In this document: positions 42,127 through 50,798 of the stretch, piece after piece | Position numbering within the stretch: the first letter of the stretch is position 1 | Layout: every line of letters begins with the position of its first letter | NCBI GenBank assembly: GCA_016711505.1 | Contig: JADJSV010000001.1 | Span: 372,001 to 436,000 of the forward strand | Source of the DNA: Bacteroidota bacterium | Lineage (GTDB): Bacteria; Bacteroidota; Bacteroidia; AKYH767-A; 2013-40CM-41-45 | Direction of reading: 5' to 3' | Length of the DNA: 64,000 nucleotides | Notes under the pieces: generated by a model | Database searches by the model: none | What the model was told of the DNA's origin: nothing | What the model saw: only the letters and a program-made list of their open reading frames with translations | Made by a program: the position numbers and the translations under genes

Positions 42127-43778
42127 TTATTTATTGATTAATTCGATTGCTTTTTGCAAAACTTCATCTTTACCGGCCTTTATTCCGGCAATAGTTGGTT
42201 TAACCTCAATGTCAGGTATCATTCCGATCCGTTGAGTTTCTCTTCCATCAGGATAATATACTCCCATTCCTGTCATAAACGTTTTATAGTTACCCGGAAG
42301 AATGATCGATGAAACATTGCCATCTGCGCCTGCAGTTTGACTGCCGACCGAAAGTACATCAGGGGCAGTTTGTAAAGCCATTATTGTAAATTCAGCATGA
42401 CTTTGACTGGTTTCATCAAAGAGCAGGACTACTTTTCCCTTATAGTAATTCTCATTTGAACTACCACAATAATAGATAGGACCTCTCATCATCACGCCAG
42501 GGTAAGAAAGATCAGGATCCATAAATTTCGCAAATGTTTTTTTTTTTTGTTCAGGAAATTTGCTATTTTATACATTGTTCCTTTCGGATAATTCCTGACA
42601 TCAAAAATTATGGCTTTAGTTGATGAAAGATCTTTCATCATTCTTTTTACTTCTTTAGTTTCCAGCTGACCCAAATTCACATAACCAATGTTTCCATCCA
42701 GTATCTTAAATGCTTTTTCCTCAGGAATTGTCTTTTCGTATGTTTTGAAGTCTGTGAAAAGATACCTCTTCAATATTTTACTGGAAATTATTCCATTTCT
42801 TTCAAACTTAACTTCAACTGAATCTGTATTTCCGTTGAAGATGGCATAATAGAAATTTCTGAGTCTGGTTGGTTCATTAGAAGCTCCTATGAATCTGGAT
42901 TTTTTTCTGATAATACTTTCTATCGTTTCTCCACCAACTTCCAGAAACACATCGCCTATGAGTATATCATTGATCTTACATAATGAATCGTTATAAAAAT
43001 CTTTTACGACAGCCTTATTATCAATTATCTTAAATTTAAAAGGAACCCACTTAAATCCGAAATATTGATTTGTATATCTGGTGGTGAAACCTGCATGACT
43101 ATCATTTATTTTTGCTGTCAATTCACGCATTGCCATATGATATGAGATCGTATCAGGAGCCGATCTGAATTCAGGAATCATTTCTGAAAGTACGTTATTC
43201 CAGTTTTGACCAATAAGATATTTGTATGGAAAGAAATACTCAATAATATTCCAATATCTTGCTAAAGATAAAAGTCGCATACCGGAAGCAGGATATACCG
43301 AATCGCTGTACACTTTCTCCCCACTATATTTTGTATTCTTTGAAAAAAAGTGATACTGCACATAAGCATTTCCTGATGGATTTCGATTTGAAAGGATCTT
43401 GTTAAACATTACTTTCAATTCCTTTGAGAAAGTAACTGAATCATTTATCCATTCCAGATCAAGATTATATTTCAAACTGTCGGAAACTTTTTCAAAACAG
43501 TTTTTACATTCATCAATTTTTCCCAGACTTTCTATCCACTTCAGGTAAAAAATATTTGCGTCAGCATTATTCTCAATTTTTGAAACGCTATCGATATTGT
43601 TTAAAAATTCACCATCCCAATTCATATCTCCGCTTCCGGCAGATGGATGATAATATTTCAAAAACCCCCAGACTTTAATAAAAGTTTTAATTCTTTTTCC
43701 TTCACTGTCATCAAGAGCGCAATAACATTTGTTATTGAAATTCAGTAGTAACAGAAGAGTAAATAAAACAAATCTCAT
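42127..43778 (-). pseudogene. Frameshifted S41 family (C-terminal processing) peptidase
   Basis: An exported peptidase of about 550 residues split in a run of 12 A (42537-42548, T on the plus strand). The first part has a signal peptide (MRFVLFTLLLLLNF), an N-terminal helical region, a PDZ-like segment (VFLEVGGETIES) and the start of the S41 catalytic domain (GNIGYVNLGQL). The second part carries TIMALQTAPDVLSVGSQTAGADG, the region of the S41 catalytic Ser-Lys, and the C-terminal end. In S41 enzymes the Ser-Lys pair lies in the second part; I see SQSHAEFTIMAL as the likely Ser segment. Restoring one A joins the frames. Confidence 0.75.
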
Positions 43779-43809
43779 AATTCAATGTTAAAGCGAATAT
43801 AATAATTTT

Positions 43810-44295
43810 TCAATTCTTTACGTCTATTCCTTTATTAAAACTGACATATTTGAATTTTCCGGGTGATTCCTCTTCATCATCCGGTTTTCCGACTCTGATA
43901 AACAATGATTCTTTAGGTGTGATGTAAGCATAAACAAAAGACACCCAGAAAATAAACGGAATCAGACAAAATAAGATCGGATAAAACCAGAATCCGTAAA
44001 AAGAATTCACCACTGCCCCTTCAGGATCTGAAGGCTGATAGATCATTTCCACCGTATCGTTGTAGGTAACATTAAGGTCTTTTAGTCCATCAACTTTGTA
44101 TTCAATTCCATTTGCTTCAAATTTTATAAGAGGATAGATCTTCAGATTTCTGCTGGTGTTTTTTGTAAAACCTACTACTGTTCCTGTTGCTGTTTCACTG
44201 CCAGAATAAAAAAGAAATCTGTTCAGGAATAAATAAAAAACTATTACTGCAATTCCAATTAAGAAAACCTTGTGGTTGTTGAGTTTTACTTTCAT
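43810..44295 (-). CDS. DUF3592 domain membrane protein
   Basis: A 161-residue protein with an N-terminal helix (VFLIGIAVIVFYLFLNRFLF), an extracytoplasmic beta-rich DUF3592 segment (TATGTVVGFTKNTSRN, YPLIKFEANGIEYKVD) and a C-terminal helix (FWFYPILFCLIPFIFWVSF). DUF3592 proteins are of unknown function. It lies 31 bases upstream of the S41 gene and 28 bases downstream of tamB. Confidence 0.8.
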   Translation of the reverse strand: MKVKLNNHKVFLIGIAVIVFYLFLNRFLFYSGSETATGTVVGFTKNTSRNLKIYPLIKFEANGIEYKVDGLKDLNVTYNDTVEMIYQPSDPEGAVVNSFYGFWFYPILFCLIPFIFWVSFVYAYITPKESLFIRVGKPDDEEESPGKFKYVSFNKGIDVKN

Positions 44296-44323
44296 AGTAT
44301 AAAAAACAAATTAGGCAAAAAAT

Positions 44324-47300
44324 TTATGGGACAATTGTTTGAGGTTTCTCTTCCTTCTTTTCTTTCTTACGCCATAATCTGAACAGATCGCCCAGGTTGT
44401 TGGATTCTTTTCTGTAAAAGACTCCTAATCCTTCAGTATATGGTGACTGAGAATAACTGATAATGTTATCGGCATTTGAACGACGGAAGCCACGTACTCT
44501 GAAACGGCCGTCTTCGCTGACTTTATATTCAGCATTAAAATCACCAACTACATTGCTGTTGGAATAGCTCTGTGTAGTTGTGTAATATCCCACGTTACCT
44601 TCTACAGTAAGTCTGTCATTGAAAATTGATTTACTCACCATTAAAACAATTTCATCGCTGGAATAAGTATCCTTCGCTCTGTAGTTGAATCCCAGATTGA
44701 CATCTTTACTCAATTGCCCCAGCCAATTACTTACCTGATTACTTAAAAGTTCACTGGCACTCGCTCCTGCTCCTGCTCCTGCATCTAACCTTCCGACTTG
44801 TCCGGGTCCGGTTTGTGGTATAAACTGGTTGAAGACAAGCAGACCAAACATTTGCTTGCTGATCTCCTGTTCCGAATTTAATATTGTTCTAACAATACCT
44901 TCAGCAGTCGGATCCAATCCACGGACTTTAATATCATAGTTGATCGTTGGATTCATTAATTTGTTGGTCAACAATAACCTTAACTCCACAGGTAATCGTC
45001 TTTTATAACTACTGTCGGCAAGAAGGTTGTATAGTGACGACGTATTCACAATATATACCGCTGATAGATCTACATTGGCTTCATACGGATCTCCGGCCCA
45101 TGTTATACGACTACCATCATCAATCGTAAATTTTTTATTGATCAGATTCTGAAGTGTGAAAAGATAATCTCCTTTTTCAATAGTGTACGTTCCGTACATA
45201 TTGAAATTACCTGCTGTATTGATATCAAGCCGTAAACTTCCTGTTCCACTTCCTGAGATAACGTCGCCGATCTTTTCATCGAAGATGATATTTATCAAGG
45301 CATTTCTGTTCATGTCAAGATTCATGTTGAGTTTTACACCCGACAAGTCGACCTTGTTTGCGGATATTGCTCTTGCTGTGGAATCCTTCGACTTATCAAT
45401 AAAGGTAATGTAATCACTACGGCTAAGATCACTGGCTGTATTCAAGGGGATATTTACAACTGTTCCCCGCGCCGGACTTAAAGAAATATCCATGTTCATG
45501 TTCTCTATTGGTCCATAGAATTCAGCATATCCTGATCCATTTGCAACACCGTAATACAAAGAATTGTCCTTTGCAGTAGTATTGAGGATCTGAAATCTGT
45601 CGGCATTCATCCGGACATCAAATCTGAAGTCGCTGAAATAATTATGAGTAACTTTTCCATTTAATACCGCTTCGCTGTTATTATCATCAACAAGTGTCAG
45701 GTCATTAATGAGTATAATATTATCCTTCACTTTTACTGATGATGTGAAGCTGTAATGTGTCTGCAGATAATCGATGAGCAAACTCACTTTATTCAGATCT
45801 ATTGAACCGTTGAATAAAGGTTTTGAAAACGTTCCCTTCAGTTCAAGGTTTGCTGATACTTTTCCATAAACATCTTTCAAAATACCTTCTATGTATTTTT
45901 CTATCGGATGAATGTATAGATTATCAAGGCGAATCACATAATCGATGTTATCCGTTTCTTTACTCAGGAAGTAATCGCCTTTGATATCGATGATCTTTGC
46001 TGTTCCGCGGATTGCATTGACAGATGAACTGACAACATTCTTTTCGCTATTGTATGAAGAACGTATCGACATGTTTCCTATTGTATCGCCATATACCCTG
46101 AAGGAAGAAATCGACAATTCTGTTTCCAGCTGAGGTTTGTTATATAGGTCGGATACATGTACTTCTCCATTCATGATCCCGGCAAGAAAGTTCTTGTCCA
46201 GCTTGAAAATTGTATTGATATGATTAATGTCGAAGTTTTGCAGACCGAGGTTCAACCTGTCAGTTTCTTTTTTACTTACTGAACCTTCAATGGACACAGA
46301 TTCAGTGCCATTATTAAAAAATAAATTCTTAGCAATTACAGTTGAAGAATCAATGCCAATAAAATTTCCATCATCAAGATTCCATTGCTGATTTTCTATA
46401 ACAAGTAATGAACTGTCAACGTGCATTGAAAATCTGGAAGCACTCCAAAAATCAAAATTCCCTGCTATTCGTGCTCTGTTCGCAAAAGTATCTCTGTCTG
46501 CAAGTGTCAGCGAATACTTCACTTTATTGTTTCTTGCTACAGCATTCAATGCAGGAATTTCTATTATTGTGACAGAGTCTTCTCCAAGTATCCGAAGTGA
46601 AGAGGCTGTCAGATTCATCCGTTCTCTGTCTGCGTCAGCACCAATCTGTAAATTCTCAAAGGTGAAAGTCTTATATCTGACATAAGGTGTTTTCAATGCA
46701 AGTTCAAAATCGTATTGATTACTATTAAAGTTTCCTGACAAAGTTGTGTTCGGTGCAAAATCCCAGGATGGCAGAAAATTTTCAGTGATCACATTTAAAT
46801 TTTTCAAACGAATGTCGTAAGTAAAATTCTGATTGCTCTTAAATGATTTTTGAGGAAGTATGACCGATGGTAGATATCTAGGTAAAATTTCTTTGAAGGC
46901 ATCACCGATCGTTGCAAATTCGAATACTCCCCTGCAATGCGCATCGAGATTATCGGATAAGATATCAACTGTCCGGATGTCGTTCTCTGTTTCTGAATCA
47001 ATATTGATTGCATTGATGTGATACATCTTCTTTCCTGCACGGAAATTTGTATTTAAGATATCGATACTTCCAACAATGTTATCAGGTCTGTCACCTTTAA
47101 ATTGCGTATTGATGTATGTCTCAAGAACTGTTTCTCCGGAAATTCTGAATAGATTCAATGTATCAAGCTGAGCCCGTTTGATATCTGCCGTAAAATTAAA
47201 TTCCGGCAATGCTTTACGGTAATCAATGGTACCAATAAAATCAAAGATCACATTTGGTTCATCGACTGATAATTTTCCGTTGAATAATTTTTTTGCAAAA

Positions 47301-48715
47301 ACACCATCAACTTCGATCTGCCTGTATGTGTAGTTTTTATATTCTAAGGCCTCAATTTTTCCGTTCAACACGGCATTCACATTATCAAAGCGCATTCCGC
47401 TTCCTTTTACGTCAAGACTTAATGTTACTTTACCCAGATCAGGTAATTTCGCAATTACTCCGGCATCAAATTGAGAGGAAGATAAATGCCCGCTATATGC
47501 GGTAGTATTTCTCTTCTTATCGTATTTTAAATTCAGATCGGAAGAAAGATTTCCCAAAGCTGTAGAAATAGTTCCATAAGCAACAAAGTCATTGTAAAAT
47601 CCTGTGAAGCGGCCTTTGAACTTCACTATTCCAAGTGCTTCAAGATTTTCCGGAATTTCAATATGATAAGCTGAGTCAAATGGTGGAATTGGAATAGTCT
47701 CCAGATCTTTTCGTGAACTTTTGATCTCATTCGCAGTTAACTCGATATATGTGTCTTCGATCTTCGGTAATCCATTCATGACAATATTTCCCTTGAAAGA
47801 AGTGTTCTTCCCATAATTAATAGTGACTTCTTTCCCTTTGAAGCTGTTTACCTTTCCTTTAAAATTTCCATCAATAATTAAAGTGTCATCCATTCCCCAA
47901 AGGTCATCAGTGAAATAGGCAATGTCTTTGAATGAAATTTTTGAATGATCAAAATCTGATTTCCAGCTGACTTGCGATGTGAATTCATCGAAAGCAGCCA
48001 TGCTGTCAAACTGAAATGTCAGATCAGTTTTGATTTCAGTGTATGGTGATCTGATCACAAGATGTTCAACTCTGATTTCTGTATCAGAGAGTTTTGCATC
48101 ACCCGAAAAATCATTTATTGTGAATCCGGATTTCTCATTGAAACGCAAATTTTTTATATCGGCAAAAATCGAATCGTTGATCACATGAACGTCGTTAAAT
48201 TTACCATAGATCGAACTCACATCGAGATTTTCGAAATTGACTCCACGCACCTGAAAAGTATCGTTTTCATTCTTCCGGCGAAAATGCATATTGTCTAATT
48301 CAAGACTTTTCAGTTGCACATTCCATGGTGCCGATGCTGATGTATCGGAAGAAGCGAAATAGCTGGTAAGAAAATTAAGATTGTCGTGTTCTTCGCCTTT
48401 GTACCGATTCAGATTGAAAATTCCTTGCGACAGTAAAAGATTGCTGATAGTAATATTTCTGTCTTTCGATGAAAACTTGCTTACAGCAACGTTGATCTCT
48501 TTTGCATAAACCAATGTATCGCCATGAAGATCTTTTATCAAAACTCCTTTTAATACTACACTTTTTACCAAACGAAAACTCAAACGTTCAATTGAAATTT
48601 CTGCATCCAGCTCAGAAGCCAGATAAGACGTTGCAGCTTTGCCTAACCAGGTCTGAACAGTATCGACCTGTAAGATCAAAAAGACGGACAAGAGCAGAAA
48701 GAGTAGAATACTCAA
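44324..48715 (-). CDS. tamB: TamB-domain translocation/assembly protein (DUF490)
   Basis: A 1463-residue, largely beta-strand protein of the TamB family: an N-terminal membrane helix (LLFLLLSVFLILQVDTVQTW), a very long beta-taco body and a C-terminal DUF490 domain (GRFRVRGFRRS, SEQEISKQMFGLLVFNQF, IVLMVSKSIFNDRLTVEGNVG). TamB-like proteins bridge inner and outer membrane and move phospholipids or help assemble barrels. The readable frame begins at a TTG, but the in-frame upstream residues KKVRRFLYWT belong to the expected N-terminus. One missing A in the run at 48740-48745 would connect them to an ATG at 48771 (MTFKKTKISKK), the probable true start. Confidence 0.88.
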   Translation of the reverse strand: MSILLFLLLSVFLILQVDTVQTWLGKAATSYLASELDAEISIERLSFRLVKSVVLKGVLIKDLHGDTLVYAKEINVAVSKFSSKDRNITISNLLLSQGIFNLNRYKGEEHDNLNFLTSYFASSDTSASAPWNVQLKSLELDNMHFRRKNENDTFQVRGVNFENLDVSSIYGKFNDVHVINDSIFADIKNLRFNEKSGFTINDFSGDAKLSDTEIRVEHLVIRSPYTEIKTDLTFQFDSMAAFDEFTSQVSWKSDFDHSKISFKDIAYFTDDLWGMDDTLIIDGNFKGKVNSFKGKEVTINYGKNTSFKGNIVMNGLPKIEDTYIELTANEIKSSRKDLETIPIPPFDSAYHIEIPENLEALGIVKFKGRFTGFYNDFVAYGTISTALGNLSSDLNLKYDKKRNTTAYSGHLSSSQFDAGVIAKLPDLGKVTLSLDVKGSGMRFDNVNAVLNGKIEALEYKNYTYRQIEVDGVFAKKLFNGKLSVDEPNVIFDFIGTIDYRKALPEFNFTADIKRAQLDTLNLFRISGETVLETYINTQFKGDRPDNIVGSIDILNTNFRAGKKMYHINAINIDSETENDIRTVDILSDNLDAHCRGVFEFATIGDAFKEILPRYLPSVILPQKSFKSNQNFTYDIRLKNLNVITENFLPSWDFAPNTTLSGNFNSNQYDFELALKTPYVRYKTFTFENLQIGADADRERMNLTASSLRILGEDSVTIIEIPALNAVARNNKVKYSLTLADRDTFANRARIAGNFDFWSASRFSMHVDSSLLVIENQQWNLDDGNFIGIDSSTVIAKNLFFNNGTESVSIEGSVSKKETDRLNLGLQNFDINHINTIFKLDKNFLAGIMNGEVHVSDLYNKPQLETELSISSFRVYGDTIGNMSIRSSYNSEKNVVSSSVNAIRGTAKIIDIKGDYFLSKETDNIDYVIRLDNLYIHPIEKYIEGILKDVYGKVSANLELKGTFSKPLFNGSIDLNKVSLLIDYLQTHYSFTSSVKVKDNIILINDLTLVDDNNSEAVLNGKVTHNYFSDFRFDVRMNADRFQILNTTAKDNSLYYGVANGSGYAEFYGPIENMNMDISLSPARGTVVNIPLNTASDLSRSDYITFIDKSKDSTARAISANKVDLSGVKLNMNLDMNRNALINIIFDEKIGDVISGSGTGSLRLDINTAGNFNMYGTYTIEKGDYLFTLQNLINKKFTIDDGSRITWAGDPYEANVDLSAVYIVNTSSLYNLLADSSYKRRLPVELRLLLTNKLMNPTINYDIKVRGLDPTAEGIVRTILNSEQEISKQMFGLLVFNQFIPQTGPGQVGRLDAGAGAGASASELLSNQVSNWLGQLSKDVNLGFNYRAKDTYSSDEIVLMVSKSIFNDRLTVEGNVGYYTTTQSYSNSNVVGDFNAEYKVSEDGRFRVRGFRRSNADNIISYSQSPYTEGLGVFYRKESNNLGDLFRLWRKKEKKEEKPQTIVP

Positions 48716-48747
48716 GGTCCAATACAGAAAACGTCTTACTTTTTTGA

Positions 48748-48755
48748 TATTTTTG
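48748..48755 (+). promoter_or_regulatory. -7 promoter element (TATTTTTG) of tsaD
   Basis: An exact TAnnTTTG match 38 bases before the tsaD ATG. It lies inside the probable first codons of the divergent tamB gene. Confidence 0.55.
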
Positions 48756-48793
48756 TCTTTTTAAAAGTCATTTCCCCCGACAACATTCATACC

Positions 48794-49822
48794 ATGGAAA
48801 AGGTCTTCATACTAGGAATAGAATCTTCTTGCGATGAGACATCTGCAGCAGTCATCTGTAATGAAATGGTGCTTTCAAATGTCATTGCCGGACAGGAACT
48901 TGTTCACCGTTTTTATGGTGGTGTTGTTCCGGAACTTGCGTCCAGGGCGCATCAGCAGAAGATCATACCTGTTGTAGAAGAAGCTCTTCGGAAGGCAAAT
49001 ATAACCAAAAACGAACTTCATGCTGTAGCTTTTACACGTGGACCCGGATTAATGGGAGCATTATTGGTAGGCGTTTCTTTTGCAAAATCATTTGCTATGG
49101 GATTGAACATCCCTTTGATCGATGTTAACCATATGCATGGACATATTCTTGCTCATTTTTTACAACCTTCAGTTCAGCATCCTTCTGAATATAAGCAAGT
49201 TCCGACATATCCGTTTCTTTGTCTCACAGTTTCCGGCGGACATTCGCAGATCGTGAAGGTCAGAAGTCCGTTTGATCTGGAATATCTTGGACAAACGATT
49301 GACGATGCAGCCGGAGAAGCTTTTGATAAGACGGCGAAGATCCTCGGTCTACCTTATCCGGGCGGACCGTTGATCGATAAGTATGCAAAACTTGGTGATC
49401 CGAAGCGGTTCAAGTTTCCGATACCACATTCTGAAGGTTTGAATTTTAGTTTCAGCGGATTGAAAACAGCTATACTCTATTTCATCAGAGATGAGAAAAT
49501 AAAAGATATTGATTTTGTAGAAAAAAATCTGAATGATATCTGTGCCTCCGTACAAAAAACGATTGTTGAAATATTGATGAAAAAAATTAATCTTGCTATC
49601 GAACAAACAGGCATAAAAGAAATTGCAATCGCCGGTGGCGTTAGTGCAAACAGCGGATTGAGAAATGGAATAATGGATCTGAAAAATAAAGGTTGTAATG
49701 TGTACATTCCGGCATTTGAATATTGTACTGATAATGCAGCGATGATTGCTATTGCGGGGTATTATAAGTTTCTCAGAGGGGAGTTTGCGGGGATGGATGT
49801 GACGCCGGTGGCCAGGTATTAA
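48794..49822 (+). CDS. tsaD: tRNA threonylcarbamoyladenosine biosynthesis protein TsaD
   Basis: A 342-residue Kae1/TsaD, normal length, which transfers threonylcarbamoyl from AMP to A37 of tRNAs. Motifs: GIESSCDETSAAV at the start, the metal-binding His113 and His117 in HMHGHILAHF, GGHSQIV, and the C-terminal EYCTDNAAMIA that provides the last metal ligand. Partner genes tsaB/C/E are not in the window. Followed directly by a tandem satellite. Confidence 0.97.
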   Translation: MEKVFILGIESSCDETSAAVICNEMVLSNVIAGQELVHRFYGGVVPELASRAHQQKIIPVVEEALRKANITKNELHAVAFTRGPGLMGALLVGVSFAKSFAMGLNIPLIDVNHMHGHILAHFLQPSVQHPSEYKQVPTYPFLCLTVSGGHSQIVKVRSPFDLEYLGQTIDDAAGEAFDKTAKILGLPYPGGPLIDKYAKLGDPKRFKFPIPHSEGLNFSFSGLKTAILYFIRDEKIKDIDFVEKNLNDICASVQKTIVEILMKKINLAIEQTGIKEIAIAGGVSANSGLRNGIMDLKNKGCNVYIPAFEYCTDNAAMIAIAGYYKFLRGEFAGMDVTPVARY

Positions 49823-49828
49823 CGAATA

Positions 49829-49920
49829 ACGAAAAGTGAAAAGTGAAAAGTGAAATGAAGAGAAATGAAGAGAAATGAAGAGAAATGAAGTGAAATGAAG
49901 TGAAATGAAGTGAAATGAAA
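49829..49920 (+). repeat. Tandem heptamer and decamer satellite after tsaD
   Basis: Three copies of GAAAAGT (from 49831) pass into seven decamers of the form AGAAATGAAG/TGAAATGAAG, with T or A at the first base, ending at 49920. The repeat starts about seven bases after the tsaD stop. The opening words TAACGAATAACGAAAAGTG match those found after porD in the same orientation. Confidence 0.85.
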
Positions 49921-49980
49921 AATACAGTGGACTGGGACTTAAAGTTTCACAAATGGTTCATTAATTAAAAAAATAAACAA

Positions 49981-50676
49981 ATGATAAAATATATTAATCA
50001 CTCTGTTCCGTTTTTATTTGTGTTGTTTATTTATTCTTGCAGTGGGGATGCGAAGCGACCTGCCGGGGAGATTGAAACGGGAGTGGCTGTAAATGATACA
50101 ACACAGATCATACATAGTTTTGTTTGCGGACTTTGGAGTCTGGACAGTCAGAATATTCTGAACAACGAAGGATATTTTTTCAAACCTGATGGCACAGTTG
50201 ATTTTGTTGCCAGTGAATATCAGGGTAACTGGGAACTTGTCGGAACAGATTCTATCAAATTAAAGTATGCATTTTTTGATTCTGATTATGAACAAGGTTT
50301 TCATATTGATTCACTCTCAGAAGCACGCATGGTGTTATCTGATTCTGATGGAACGCATCTTTTCAGAAAAGTTCCTTTTGGAATAAATACAGAAGAGACA
50401 GTGATCTCAGGTTATAGTGGGACGTTGAATCCCGGATTTCCGAAACAATATTCGTTTACTATTCCATCCGCAAAAAAACTGAGGATTGCATTAAGTACTA
50501 ATTCAGAAAATGTAAAGCTGAAGATCTATGATTCTTACGGCGAATTAACTTCTACTCCAGTCAAAGACTGGCAATCGATCATGGTGCGCAGTGGAGAGTA
50601 TAAGATTGTTGTCGATTATGTTGAGCCTGCTAAGGGTACGCCGGAGGAGTTTTCGTTGAAGGTGTTTGGAAATTAG
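49981..50676 (+). CDS. Lipoprotein with lipocalin-like domain
   Basis: A 231-residue lipoprotein (signal MIKYINHSVPFLFVLFIYSC, anchor Cys20). Residues 45-120 show the pattern GLWSLDSQNILNNEGYFFKPDG, GNWELVGTDSIKLKY of lipocalin-like small beta-barrel domains common in Bacteroidota. The rest (GYSGTLNPGFPKQYSF, LRIALSTNSENVKLKIYD) looks like a second beta domain. No ligand is evident. Its TAG stop is the beginning of a satellite. Confidence 0.7.
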   Translation: MIKYINHSVPFLFVLFIYSCSGDAKRPAGEIETGVAVNDTTQIIHSFVCGLWSLDSQNILNNEGYFFKPDGTVDFVASEYQGNWELVGTDSIKLKYAFFDSDYEQGFHIDSLSEARMVLSDSDGTHLFRKVPFGINTEETVISGYSGTLNPGFPKQYSFTIPSAKKLRIALSTNSENVKLKIYDSYGELTSTPVKDWQSIMVRSGEYKIVVDYVEPAKGTPEEFSLKVFGN

Positions 50677-50798
50677 TAAGTAGTAAGTAGTAATTAGCAC
50701 AGCAAAAGTAATGTAACTACTTACAATTTCATAGTTGTAATGCAGTTGACAAACTTTAGTGGTGCTACTTACTACTCACCAATTACTACTTACCAAAT
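50672..50798. repeat. Inverted GTAAGTA satellite between convergent genes
   Basis: The left arm (50672-50695) contains AGTAAGTAGTAAGTAG and the right arm (50765-50798) contains CTACTTACTACT and TACTACTTACC, the inverse words. The stop codon of the lipoprotein lies in the left arm and that of the M13 gene in the right arm. The centre holds a further small pair near 50716-50724 (ACTACTTAC). Probably folds into a long hairpin. Confidence 0.75.

Noticed and set aside
42127..42522. A second independent S41 peptidase gene
   Set aside because: It is the continuation of the upstream S41 frame across the A12 run and lacks any N-terminal part of its own.
49829..49920. CRISPR array
   Set aside because: The units are 7-10 bases, directly adjacent with no spacers, and there are no cas genes.
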